NCBI GenBank assembly: GCA_023014365.1
Contig: JAEBUN010000026.1
Coordinates: forward strand, 620,001 to 684,000
Direction: 5' to 3'
Source: Lepiota brunneoincarnata
Taxonomy: Eukaryota; Basidiomycota; Agaricomycetes; Agaricales; Agaricaceae
Length of the DNA stretch: 64,000 nucleotides
Every line of letters begins with the position of its first letter. The first letter of the stretch is position 1. The position numbers and the translations under genes were made by a program. The notes beneath the pieces are model-generated. The model saw nothing but the letters and a program-made list of their open reading frames with translations. It was not told the DNA's origin and did not search any database. Below, piece by piece: positions 52,716 through 64,000 of the stretch.

Positions 52716-55347
52716 TCACCCCAAGTGGCTAATCAGGGCTAGTACAGTCTGCTCCGCTCCCCCAATCCATAACGTTACCAGTACTTTATGCAACGGGGGG
52801 ACGTCATCATTGGGTTGATGTGGCGAAATGAACACAAATTCTGTGATATTAGTGGCCAGATCCGGAGGGAAAGAGTCGCGAAGGAGTAAGGGCGCTGTGA
52901 ATCGTGTTGCAAGGGCTTTATCCACCGCTGCTGATGGGTGAAATCGGACGAGGTTGTGCCCATGGTGATCATCCATCTGTTAGTGCCAGTCCCATAAACG
53001 AGTCGGGTTTACGACATAATACGATAGGACGCACCAAACTCAATCCCGGACCTTTCAAGAGCCATTGGAGAAAACGTAAAAAGCGTTTGTCTTCATGAAT
53101 ACTCCATGTGCGAGGAAGATGGTTGAACTTGAACTTGACAAGTTCCGCCACAATCCCCGATCGTCTCGAATCTTCTACCCTAGCGCACATATCCCAAACA
53201 TTAAATTTGAGAAAGTCATGGATGCGGTCGTCATCCCCCATATCTCCAAACCAACGTGAGTCATCAGGTGAAGTCTCCTTGTATGAGGAGATAGGACAAT
53301 CTGACCGAAAGTCAGCAAAGCTGAGCATGGAAAAGAGAGTACTCACGTTCAAGTCTGCAATTCGACTGAAGAAGGTGATTGTACCAGCGGAGGGCGAGTA
53401 CTGTGACGTCATGGTGGGTTTGATGCATATCCAGAGCAAATGACCGGGATCGGGTTGGATCTTGGAGAAAATCGGGAAATGACTTGTGAAAGAAGGTAAG
53501 AGGCTTTTCATGGGCCAGTTTCGAAGGAGGGACATCAATGACCGAGTGTAGATTGCGAAGAGCCGAGTAGAAGGCATCCTCGCGAATACCAAGAAAGCGT
53601 CCCACTTCGGAGATTCTCTCGAAATAGGTCTGCAATGAGCCGTCAAAGAATTTTTCATAAGAGCGAGAAAGAATGTAAAATGCAATGATCTGCTTAGCGG
53701 TGGGGAGGATGGATGGAGGAACCCGAATCATGATCTGCGTGTAAAATACATCGAGAGCCTCCAAAGGTGTCACCTTGTCCCTCTCCCCAATTGCATCAAG
53801 GTACACAAGACATATCTCCAGCTGCGTGTTGGGCGGCAGGTTCCCATCGCCAATGAAGTTGAGAACAACCGAAGCAAGGATCGGAAGTCCTCCAACCTTC
53901 TGTGATAACAGCTGCAGCTTCGACTCTGTCGGCCATCGCGCACATGCCTGACCCTGAGTAATATCCCACCCGGTCTCGTCGTAAATCTTCTGCAGTCCGT
54001 CTTTGAGGATATGGTACACGTCCCGGATATCCTGTTCGGCGTCGCACGTGATCTCCTTACGCTCGCAATCAACTGGGGGATCTGCCCTGGCAAATGTGCG
54101 CTTGAGGTGCCATTCAGGACGGCTGCAAACCAACCACAGCAGGGGGCAGGGTCTATCGGCTAAATGCCGAACACAATCGCCAATGAGCGTAATGAGCTGA
54201 CATTGAGCAGCTTCATCGCTGCACTCGTCGACCCCATCAACGATGACAACTAGAGGTTTCCGGGTGGTGTTGGCGGCGGTATGGTGAGCTGCGAGGAGGG
54301 AAAATGGCTCGACGATGAGCTTTTGAAACTGAATGGAAAGGGTCTTGTCGAGAATGGAAGGGCTATGGGACAGAACTCGTGTGATCAAATGCTTATATCC
54401 AGCATCACGCTCGGCGAGTTGGTAAGCGATTGTGGCAACGACACCCTTGGGACTGTCGCGCTGTTGCAACTTGGAAAAGAAAAATGATGCTCCAAGCAGA
54501 CCAAGCTCTTGACATTGCTCGGCAAACGTTTGGGCAACAGCAGACTTGCCTGCACCTGCGGGGCCTGACAGCCATATAAAGTTCCAATACCGCTTCTCGC
54601 CCAATAGCCATTTGTTAAGCGTGTCCAGCAACTCTTTGCGGGTCTCGGGGTGGCATCGAGGAGGGGGGTCGCGGTCGGACGAGTCCACCTCTGCGCCAGG
54701 AACTCGGCCTTTGTTGAGAAGAAGGAGAACTGATTGGCTCGAATTAATTGATCGCCAGATGTGCTACACTAGAACGGGCCGTACCTGCTCCGCCACTGTC
54801 AAAAATTTGGAGAAAGTGTTGAAGGTATTGGGGATCGTTGAAAGGTTTACCGTCGATGTTGTAAACGACCCTTTCAGCGAAGGTAGAATTCTCAATCTTA
54901 ATGTTGTGGGCACCAGCAAAAAAGCCAGCTAAGGCACAGGTAGGGGGTTCCGATACACCACAGAAATCTAGTGTTTACTATGTAGCTTGCTTGGAGTAGA
55001 AAATACGCACTATTCGACTGGCCGGAAGTATTGTGAATCTGCCGCTGTCCAGGTGCCGGGCTGTGTTCAACTGTAGTCTCGGGAGGATCTGGTTGCTGGT
55101 TTGATGCCCTCGATGCAGGCGGCATATCAGTGACTGGTATGCACTTATTAGACAATTCGGCGACGGCACCATTCCGTGTCTTAATGTCATAGGATGGTGC
55201 TTGGTTCATTGTCCCGAACGCGACTGTGGACGTTGGACTTGTCGTTTTGGGATGTTCAGGTAGGGGTCCAAATAGAGAAGGACGTTTGGATGAGAATATC
55301 CTTCGGAAAAATGATCTCTTTGTCCTGGGTGGTTTATGCATCGACAT
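52716..55347 (-). CDS. NLR-4: intact NACHT-domain NTPase (STAND/NLR-like), five exons, 796 aa
   Basis: Exons 55347-55011, 54928-54785, 54729-53347, 53300-53035 and 52976-52716 (337/144/1383/266/261 nt, 2391 in all), with GT-AG introns of 82, 55, 46 and 58 nt. Intron positions equal those of NLR-1. Features: N-terminal TKRSFFRRIFSSKRP; motif GAHNIKIENSTF; Walker A GPAGAGKSAVAQTF; Walker B LVVIVDGVDEC; LLWLVCSRPEW; GGLPILASVV; FFHKSFPDFLQD; and a final exon with LVRFHPSAAVDKALATRF. The third intron is 46 nt here, so its retention would end the protein soon after RLERE. Probable intracellular sensor/signal ATPase; ligand and output unknown. Confidence 0.87.
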
Positions 55348-55450
55348 GATGACCGGGGAAGACAACGATCCATTCGATAAGGAGGCGCCCACACAGCCGC
55401 ATTTGGTATTTTCGGAACGTAGGTCACGCCACTCAGCAGACACTGCCGAG
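55348..55450 (-). promoter_or_regulatory. Upstream region of NLR-4
   Basis: Matches the first about 100 bp upstream of the other NLR copies, then diverges near 55450. This point is the right-hand edge of the NLR array. Confidence 0.4.
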
Positions 55451-55489
55451 TAATATACGGCTATATTCGAACGTGAGATATCCTTTGAT

Positions 55490-55613
55490 TATATGCTAAA
55501 ATATCAGATAAGGGTATCACTATTGTCAACACCCAATTACTACCTGGCCTTGAGCAATTGCGTATTTATGATATCCATGGCTGTAGTATCCTTGTCTAAT
55601 ATTTTAGCATATA
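55490..55613. mobile_element. Small MITE-like inverted repeat element
   Basis: Left TATATGCTAAAATATCAGAT (55490 on) and right end, reverse-complemented, TATATGCTAAAATATTAGAC (to 55613) form near-perfect arms of about 27 bp around a 70-bp core. TA-rich edges would fit a TA target, as for Tc1/mariner MITEs. Confidence 0.5.
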
Positions 55614-55822
55614 GCCCAAAGATATTGCACATTCAGGAATAATTGTACGCCAGCAGTGTCACGAGCTCACCGAGGCCAAACGAACACGCCGTCGTTGCAC
55701 GCTTTACTTCCAACATTATTACCTTGCCCTGATCAATTGGATATTTGTCACATCTGTGGTTGTGGTGCCCTTGTCTAATATTTTAGCATGTAAACAAATA
55801 GTCATACGCCAGCAGTTGGAGT
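55520..55822. repeat. Imperfect direct repeat, two units about 190 bp apart
   Basis: 55525-55660 and 55715-55822 share CAATTACTACCT/CATTATTACCTT, TTGTCTAATATTTTAGCAT and ATACGCCAGCAGT blocks. The second unit keeps only one arm of the MITE-like inverted repeat. Confidence 0.55.
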
Positions 55823-56627
55823 TCATTAAATTAATGGGCTTTCCAAGCCTTTAAACTTTTACCTCAACAGGACATTGTCTGGAATCTCTGGATGCTGGCC
55901 ATATATATTCATACCGTAACAAAAGATCCGATCACATATACTTCCATCTCTGACAATATCAATATGCATCATTGTCCTCTCTGCTAGAGGAGCCATTGCT
56001 GTATTTTTCGTCGATCATACAACAGGGAGATTTGCTGCTCAGTCCTCGGTTCTTCCCTATCAACACCAGAACTCGGACATAGCCCGTCCCATGGACCTTG
56101 ACACACCCATACCTATGCAGATACATAAGTACCTGGGCTATGATCATCACTCACTCATTGGCATAAACTTGGTATTGCCGGCTGCGACCGTCAACGTTCA
56201 TCGACATCGTTCATCACCCAATGTTAAAGATCATGCATCTACAAATGAAACACGCAAATTCGGATCAACAGCCCAAACCACTATATTTAACCATGCCAAT
56301 GATATACATGACCCCTGTGATATCAACTCGGTAAGCGTATGCCAGCGAACAAGCAATCAACTGGGAGGAGGGATGCATTGTTGTCAAATACTTTAAGTAT
56401 GTGAATGACGAGATACAATCTGACAGAAGTGGAGGGAAAAAAAACAACAGAAAAAGAAAAAAACTTAAACAAAAACGATACCAGAAGTGGGAGTGAACAA
56501 ACACAAAACAAAAAGCAAAAATCCACAAAAAAAAATGGAACATGATCTGCATCCATATACACGTACATGCACACCAGATCTCGAAAACAGACACAACAGG
56601 CACACAAGTCCAGGTCCCGAAACACTC
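55823..56627. other. Unassigned intergenic region
   Basis: No gene recognised. An A-rich stretch at 56438-56535 lies just beyond the ATG4 stop codon (minus strand) and may hold its 3' end signals. Confidence 0.4.
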
Positions 56628-59600
56628 TTATCCATCCGTCAAAATCCCTTTAACACCACCACTCTGCGTACGTCCCCCATCTCTCCCTTTACCCGCAAAC
56701 ATCCTCCCCCCAAATCCACTTCCACCACCTACCACCCGCAATCGGCGAAGGCCCAGCCCAACTCTGGCTCTCGTACCTCCCCCGCTCCCAACTCCTCGTT
56801 CCGGGTCCACCGCCAACATCAACCTCTTCTTCCCCTGAATCAACATCCCCCGATCCGGGGAACGGATAACTCTCCTGCGATTGCTGTGGCTGCTGGTTAC
56901 TCCCACTCCCACTCGGTAAACGCATAAGTGGCACAGGCACAGGAACCTGTTTTCTCGATTTAGAAGATCTTTCCTTCTTTTTCCTCTCCCTCCCCTCTCC
57001 CTCGGGCTTCATCCTCGAATGCACATGCGGCGTCGTACTCGCCTTGCTCTTCGACGTACTTACCACCGACGCTGATGGTGGTGGCTGAGGCGGAGTCAAA
57101 GTAGGCGACAATAACGGTGGCGAAGGCGACAGCGGCGGTGGCGGGATGTCAGAACTTGCAGAAGTCTGCATGGGGGTCAACACCCCCGGATCCCCCGAAT
57201 CAACCCAATCATCTTCAATATCACTCTCCTCCTCCCCCTCCCTATCCCCCTCATCTTTCTCCTTCTCCTTCCCCTTGACACTCAAATCAAATCGAGACTG
57301 CGGTCCAGGTGTGAGCGCCTCAACAGGATCCTCCTCTGTATCCGCTTCACTCGTACTCCCACCCCTAACGCGCTGACCCTGATGCCCACGTCCATGCCCA
57401 TGACTAGAAGCAGAAGCCGACTCGGACCTCGACCCAGCCTCAAAATACTCTTCCTCTTCCTCTCCTCCTCTTCCTCCTCCTCCCCGCTATCTTCATCCCC
57501 GTTCCCATCTTGTTTGCTTTGACTCTCCCCCTCATCTTCCTCATCTTCCAAATCCATATCCAACTCATCCGGCTCTGACATAGATTCAAGTCCCATCGCA
57601 TCATCAAAATCAGCCGAAGACCAATTCGGATGTTCATTCTGAATCGCAAAAATACTCTTCGGGAGCTACCAAAATCAAATTACCACATACACAGGTAGCA
57701 AAAAGAGAGATAAAACTCACCTCCTCAACCCTCCTCTTCAAATCCACCCAATCTCCTTCATCCTTACACAAGAACCCAAGCAACATACTCGGGTCAAGCC
57801 CACTCAACGGCATCTTTCTCACCCGCTCGCAATGATACGTCTTCAGCTCCGCCGCGCTATAGGCAGTAACGTAATGCTCTTGTATCACGTCTAGTCCACC
57901 ACCACTACCGGTCCCCTGCTTTTCACTCGTGCTCATACTCATGCTCGCGCTCGTCCCTGAGGAGCTTTGGCTAAGTACGACAGCAACCGGAATGGGCGCC
58001 ATTCCTGTAGAAATCATCGCTTCAGCATCAATATCATGAAGATAAGAACGTAGTACTTACCAGCAGGAGAAGCAGGCGGGGTACCCAACTCCCGCAAATC
58101 CAAGTCCGAACCCGCAGATCCGCTGCCCGCCACAGGCCGCCCACCGCCACCACCACTACAGTTAGAAGCTCCCGAGGCCGCAGCAGAACCATCACCCGAA
58201 TCAGCCGAACTCGTTGAAAACTGTTGCTGAAGCGGCGAAGGCGACATGGGCGCATGATACGAAAACGTCGACGAACCAGCAGTCTGGACACTCGAAGGCG
58301 ACGTCGGTACCCTCGAATGTGTGTTGTACTGCGGCTGCTGCTGTTGGTGTTCCTTCTTCGTCCGCCGCTTTGATGACACCACGACAACTTCCTTTTCACG
58401 TTCAGGCTCCGGTGTCGTCGTCCTACGAATGGGTAGTGGCCCAGGTGATGATGATGATGATGATGATAACAATGGCGGCGGACGGAGTGGTATCGCGATT
58501 CTTGGGTTATGCGGATCGAGGTAAAACAGATTATCAGCCTGGGAGCCTACAAAGTAGTACGACGAGCTCGGCCGGCCACCCACAATGCCTACTGATTGTG
58601 GGAACGTAAACAACGTCTGTGTCGTATTTCGTTACATGACAACTGCAGTAGAATCTGACTTGAAATCGCACCTTGATTGTTTCATAGTAGATGGGATTAA
58701 CACCATCAATACCCAACCTCAGTCCAATCAACACAAGCACAGATCTATCCCCCCACGTCGACCGTGCACTCTTTTTCGGAGAACGACCCCCTAAATCCAT
58801 ATGCGAAGCCGCATATACATCTGTCTGACTCAACACACCGTCCTTGGCGACGGAAACTCCCAATCCTCCACCAGGAAATGCATTAACCAATCGTCTGCGC
58901 GGGTAAAGATCAACACGCGTGACAGGAGAGGCGATATGGGATAAGAACCCACTTGATAGCACCCGCAGCCACACTCGGTCCGAACCACTGCCCAACATCT
59001 GTTCCCAGCTCCTTTCCAGCCAGAGCCATCCGATGAACACTAAAAGGCGCTTCTGGTGAAGGTGTATCAAGGAACCAGGTAATGATCTGTACATAGGTGG
59101 CGTAGTCAGCAGTATACACTGGGTATGGTGGTTTGCGCCACTCTATATAATGTACATCAGTACACACACTCACAGACGCGTATAAAGTTACTGACCTCGT
59201 CCGAGATACGCATGAATCAACGCGTTCGCAAGTAGACTCTGCCCTGTTCGAAGCATACACCCCCACCCCGAATCGCTAGACCAGCTCTTCTCTCCTCCCC
59301 AATGCCACCGATTCTTCATAGGACTAGACGAAAGCTCTCCAGGGTCCCCACACATATCAGTCAGGTTCGTATCCCTGATCGGCTGCGGAAAATGGGATCG
59401 ATAGGTGAGCCAGATCCTGGACACAAAGTCAATATAAAACACGGGAGGCCAAAGCGCTGCTGGATTATGCTTCGATGAAGTCGACTGTGATAGTGATAGC
59501 GCCAGTTCTGCGCTAGAAGCGACAGAAGAGGTAGAAGAGCGGAAGGAGGGTGGCGAGCCTGAACCGCGACGCGCGCTATGGGCATGACCATGTGAGGCTG

Positions 59601-60303
59601 AAAGTTGAGGGGAGACCGGGGAGGGTGGTTCATACCCGGGGTGTTGAACACCCAAAAGCCAAATCGGGTCTGTACACTTGTCGGGGGTTGCATCGCTGTC
59701 GAGGATGTATCGCATCGCTTTGTCAAGGTGGCCCTTCCCGTGTTTTGCGGCCGTGAGAAAGGCGGTAGCCTTGCTCTTGGGAGAGGACTGGGCGATGAGG
59801 TTGGGAAGGGAGAGGTCTGTGGTGGAGGAACTGAAGGTGTGGGAGAGCCAGCCGGAGAGACGGGTTGGGAGATCGCCGATACGGGTGGCAGAGGAAGTGT
59901 TGGCGGAGGAGGTGGATGAAGAGGGGAAGAGGGAGAGATGGAGAGAATCTGGGGCAGAGGTGGCAGAACGGTCTGGGTGGTTGCGTGAACGGGGAATGGT
60001 GACGGGTTCTACGATTACAGGGGATTCGTCCATATCAGTTTTATCTTCAGGGGATCGTGTCGTCTCTTTATCTTTTCTTCCCAAGAATCTGCTTCCCTTG
60101 CGTAGCTTTGAGGCCGGCGTGGAAGGGACATCCAGCGTACTCGAGGTGGAGCTGGCGATGCTAGCCGCGCTGGGGCTCTCCACCGGCTCGATAACAGACT
60201 TGGACCGGTCCCGATTCTGTTTCTGGAGGAACTTTGGGAGTTTGGATGCGGCATATTGGGGTAGAGTTGGGGATGGGGTGTGTCGCGGTTGTTTGTTGGA
60301 CAT
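56628..60303 (-). CDS. ATG4: Autophagy cysteine protease Atg4
   Basis: Cytosolic protease that processes Atg8 before lipidation and later deconjugates it from membranes. Inferred exons: 60303-59196, 59142-58953, 58894-58672, 58616-58061, 58004-57721, 57665-56777 and 56718-56628, with GT-AG introns of 53-58 nt. After a Ser/Thr/Pro-rich N-terminus comes the C54 core: catalytic Cys in [20 protein letters not shown] (about 59232-59285), then [14 protein letters not shown], then Asp and His in [10 protein letters not shown] (about 58525). [20 protein letters not shown] follows. The C-terminus is acidic and ends [19 protein letters not shown], the tail I expect in basidiomycete Atg4. One frame change in a GA-rich tract (about 57450-57485) is not explained by a clear intron. 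The final intron (56719-56776) has a weak acceptor context. Confidence 0.93.
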
Positions 60304-62627
60304 GTATTCTGGCCAGGAGTGAGCGACTAGCAGAGAAGAGGAGGGTGTGGGGCGTACATATGGTGTAGTAATCCTTGTGTCTTCTACGATCTGTCAGAGC
60401 CCAGCGAAGAGGACATACAACAGAGAAGGAGACTGACCCGTTGTACGCGGGTGCTACCGCTATTGTCGTCGAGGTACGTTTCCTATCGGAGCCGCGTGGA
60501 ATGAGTCTGTTGCACGTTGAACTGACTGGGGGAGTAGTAAGATAGAAGCGCTGGTTGGTTTACACGCTCTTCGGTTGCGATACAAGCGCCGCGCTAGGCA
60601 GCGATGAGCGTGTGTGCAGAGTGGAAGAGATCGTGTATGTCGTTGATGTTTGTCATGTTTGTCACCACCACACCCTTGACCTCCCCTTCTGTCTCCCCGT
60701 CCGCAATAGCCCGCGAGCAAGTCATTTCTGGCTTTTAACATCGACTTAACATCCCTGGAAAGCACATTCTCCATTTCGATCTTAGGGGGAGCCTAACGAA
60801 TGCGCGATAATGGGCGCCTGAGCACTAATAAACAAAAAGGCTCCGAGGGTGTCCATTCCACCCGGAAGAGCCCGGGGGCCCCGCATCTTCATCTAGTCGG
60901 TCTAACACCCTTCGCTTCTTTGAATAATGAAGAGGGTTGCGCTTATTCGTGATCTCATGCACAGGGCAACCGCCTAATCCCTGGCAATGTGCAATCCAAT
61001 AATCACCGCACTTGGTCCTCTGGAATGCTGATGCCATCCCTACTACTGTAACGCCTGGTTCCAGCGAACGATTCGATCATAATCTCTCCTTCACGACACA
61101 CCACAACCACGCAACCGACAAGAATCCCAAATCTCGAAAGAATTAGACAAGACCGCGATAAGGTGGAGGTACTTCCGAACAACGCTTCGCCACCGTCCTT
61201 ATCAGCCGAAAAAGGATCCAGTAGCACCCGCCCGAAGGACGACAGCAATTATACAGAGTTTTTGTCCTAACGGATCAAAATCAAAATGACCATACATATC
61301 CCTCATCAAAGCCAAGCCTCCCCTCCGATCCCATATCATGCTATATGTTATCGCGAAGATAAGAGGTGATTATCAAATCATCTGTTGCAGATTTCTGGAT
61401 CGTCTGACGACCAACGAGTGTGCCAGAAAATACGAGTAGACGAGCCATGGAAATCGGTGAAAAAAGAAGGCCTGCGGCCTGACCTTTGATAGAAACACCT
61501 CTCTCCATCCCCTCGCACTTCCCTCAATCGTGATCATCGATCACTCACAGAAGCCGAGAAGCTCAGGTCACTAGCTTCTCGAGCAACAAAGCAAGAGCTA
61601 CTGAGGATATCTCTGCGAAGCAACGCAGCACGCGTCCAGGATGTCAGCGCCTGGCGCTTCCGGGTGGGTAAAACCCAGTATCCGCAACTGGGGCCTCGAC
61701 CAGGGTCATTAGAAGGGGTACCAATTTCGTCTGGACTGCACTTGCGGGAAGCAGTCCGCGCATTCGCGATTAAGATAACGATAAAGAAAAGTCAGAGCCT
61801 AAATCATCATTCCATCCTGGGATATCAGACCCTGAACTACCCATCATCCACAGGAAGACATGCACAAGCGACCATCAGAAGCCACTACAGCTCAAGGTCC
61901 CCCCACTCAACGATTGGGATAAACGTCACAATCCGAATAAATAGGGGCACCCGCTCCTCTCGGCGTTGTGTCTTCACGGAGAAAGCCCGAACGTCTAGCC
62001 AAGCCTGGTACCCTAATTAAGTACAGGTTAGTATATACGTGTTCTCGACATATCAGAACCCCCCTCAACCCGCTCTGAACTTTCGGTGGGGGGAAAGGGA
62101 CTCGTTCCACAGCTCCGATGCAAATGAGAAAATTCCAGCTGAAAAGAATTCGACGCCGGTTACAGCATCGAGGTTTAACAGCCTGTTTCACTTGCGAGAC
62201 AATATATGGACCCCTTGATACAACAAGGACAGGGCTAGAGAGTTACGTCTGCTGTCCATATGTGTGTACAATACATACAGTCGCTCCTGAGTAATTTGAC
62301 AGCTTCAAGGTGTCGGTAATGAGCATGTGTATAACGCTGTCCGTTCGCATTGAAGGAACGAGGTCCAAGAGTGGGGCGACCCTGAGACTCAACTCGGTTC
62401 GCCGTATCAAAAGCTAATAGCAGAACAAGGCAGATGGTGATAACCAAAGGTGCATAAAATCCTGATTCCACATCCGAAACGATTACATACTAAACGCGAG
62501 GTACACATATAGTTGTGGGTTAACGAAGGAAGATAGTAAGGATCGAGTAGTTTATGGATTAACGAGGAAAGGGAAATAAGTCCTTCATAGCCCAAGACAT
62601 AGGCAACCCATATGCTCAAACCCAACC
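60304..62627. other. Intergenic region between ATG4 and the P450 gene
   Basis: The first about 130 bp (60304-60435) are also present in the ATG4 pseudogene fragment and so belong to the ATG4 upstream region. Beyond that, several ORFs of 60-118 codons occur (for example minus 61037-60825 and 61248-61003) but none has a motif, and no tRNA was found by eye. Confidence 0.5.
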
Positions 62628-64000
62628 CTAATGCTCCTCTGCGATCAACGCAGCAGCCTTCTCAGAACGAGGCTTGATCGTGCACCTGAATGGCTCCGGA
62701 TAACTGCAGGACGACAAAATATCAGTAATCCACCCGTGATGCCCGGGAACTAACAAAAAACAACCCCCATACCTAATGGTTCCTGAGGTATTCTCATGCT
62801 TCGGCACAATAGGCACCCCATTCTCAGTCGCATTCGTAAGATCAAACACGGCCAACGTCGAAGCAGCCGTTATCGCCAACCCAGCCTCGGCAAGATACAT
62901 CCCAGGGCAGACACGACGTCCAAACCCGAAGCAGACTTTGCGTGGATCGGTCTGGGGGTTAGGGCCGAGGTATCGTTCCGGGGAAAACTTGAAGGGGTCA
63001 GGCCACAGGTTCTCGTCATGAAGTATGTTCCTGTGCAAACCACCCCCAAACGTCAGTATGATCTGTGAGTCTCTGATGGGGATAGAATAAATTGATACCA
63101 GAGGTTGGTCACGATGACGGAATCCTTAGGTATGAAATAGCCCGCTATGATACCGTCTTCCGTCGCTCGGTGAGGGACTCCAGTGGGTGCTACGCTGTTC
63201 CAGCGAAGGACCTCGGTGACGATGGCGTTGATATATGGCAAATGAGGTAGGTCGTCAAAAGTAGGCAAGCGATCTGTGCCAACAACCGCATCCAGTTCGG
63301 CTTGGGCTTTCTTCTGAACCTCTATAACCGAGCTGTCATCAACGTGTGTAAGCGCATCTAATGACACCGCTTACCCGGGAAAAGGACCATAGCAAGATGG
63401 AAAGCGTATTCTGCCGAGACGGTCGTATCCGCGCCGCCACCATAGAGGGAACTCGCTGAATACTTCAAATCTCGTATAGCATCTGGACTCAAGTTCTCAT
63501 CCTCCTCTAGGATGGCAGACACATACGACTTGGGTGCGACACCGGCCTCCTATCACCCCGACACTTCTGAGTACAAATACACGCGGAGAGTACGCAGGAC
63601 GTACCATTTGCTTCACAGTAAAGTTGTACGGCGCTTCCACCATCTCCACCGTATCACGAGCCCAGAGTCTCGCCGTAGCCATAAAACCCATCCCAGGCAA
63701 CCATTCCGGCAACTTTTTGAGGAAAGGGAAGAAATCAACCAAGAAAGCACCCGGTACCGTCGCTTTACTGAAGTGCCCATTGGCGCGCTCAATAAGCGTT
63801 ACATAGGGATCCTCCTCGTCTTGAACATCAATGCCATAAGTTAGTTTGAGGATGATGCTTCCTGAAAGCCTTCAAAAGTACCATTAGCACCACCCCAACA
63901 CTTGTTCAGGTGTGCAGCGTACCTGCGGAGATGAATCATCAGGTCATCAGGCTTTGCCAGGGTCCACTGGAGGAACTTGCGGGTCGAGGATTGTATGAAC
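62628..64000 (-). CDS. Cytochrome P450 monooxygenase, N-terminus beyond the window
   Basis: Exons in view: 64000-63923, 63861-63605, 63549-63375, 63321-63099, 63030-62773 and 62703-62628, with GT-AG introns of 53-69 nt. Diagnostic motifs in order: I-helix GGGADTTVSAEYAF (about 63418-63460), K-helix EVLRW (about 63205), GVPHRATEDG (about 63170), PDPFKFSPERYLGP (about 62960-63000) and the heme loop FGFGRRVCPGMYLAEAG (about 62890-62940) with the Cys ligand. The C-terminus is a short last exon ending AALIAEEH. It resembles the fungal microsomal P450s related to O-methylsterigmatocystin oxidoreductase; substrate unknown. The N-terminal anchor lies outside. No stops or shifts seen. Confidence 0.92.

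Noticed and set aside
58214..58609. Plus-strand ORFs over ATG4 exons
   Set aside because: They are antisense to the clear ATG4 exons with catalytic motifs on the minus strand.
60460..61248. Small genes between ATG4 and the P450 gene
   Set aside because: Several short frames exist on both strands, but none shows a motif or a consistent splice structure.

Overview
This window is a transposon-rich accessory stretch of a basidiomycete genome, most likely an Agaricomycete. The evidence is the short introns (45-82 nt), the architecture of the NACHT-NTPase (NLR-like) genes, an ATG4 gene with the family's typical Ser/Pro/acidic C-terminal extension, a microsomal P450 with six short exons in view, and chromodomain Ty3/gypsy elements. 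I had no database access, so family calls rest on motifs I recognise.

Layout. (1) 1-4.1 kb: an intact five-exon NACHT NLR gene (NLR-1, minus strand) with a hAT-like MITE in its upstream flank. (2) 4.2-15.4 kb: a 1.3 kb solo LTR, then a broken ATG4 fragment split by a complete but decayed chromovirus (E1, 5612-14542). A second 1.3 kb LTR sits inside E1, and a solo LTR of the E1 family lies just beyond. (3) 15.4-21.8 kb: CpG-depleted DNA holding a decayed NLR copy (NLR-2) with a solo LTR in an exon, plus another solo LTR. (4) 21.9-39.7 kb: a nested stack. Gypsy element E2 has been hit by a solo LTR, by the nearly intact chromovirus E3 (27327-35511) and by a Tc1-type transposon. (5) 39.9-55.4 kb: two NLR 5' fragments (NLR-6, NLR-5), a pogo-type transposon, NLR-3 (pseudogene) and NLR-4 (intact), the last two in head-to-tail tandem. 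(6) 55.5-64 kb: a more ordinary chromosomal segment with a small MITE, the complete ATG4 gene and the C-terminal part of a cytochrome P450 that runs off the window end.

How it fits together. All six NLR copies lie on the minus strand and share 5' and 3' flanks, so they look like one tandem array broken apart by transposons. The two intact copies have exon lengths 337/153/1383/266/291 and 337/144/1383/266/261 nt and the same intron positions. By my hand count, LTR pairs differ at about 19/353 (E1), 28/733 (E2) and 8/698 (E3) sites, nearly all transitions and many at CpG. This agrees with E3 being inserted inside E2. Many stops in the old elements are TGA where a CGA codon is expected, which suggests methylated-CpG deamination.

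The least expected signals are these: self-priming signatures in both chromoviruses; an extra ORF after pol with two conserved zinc knuckles; an acidic reading frame running into the E3 LTR; a Phe-Arg/Lys-rich N-terminus plus GAHDF-type motif conserved across the NLR copies; and an ATG4 promoter/N-terminus fragment duplicated about 45 kb away.
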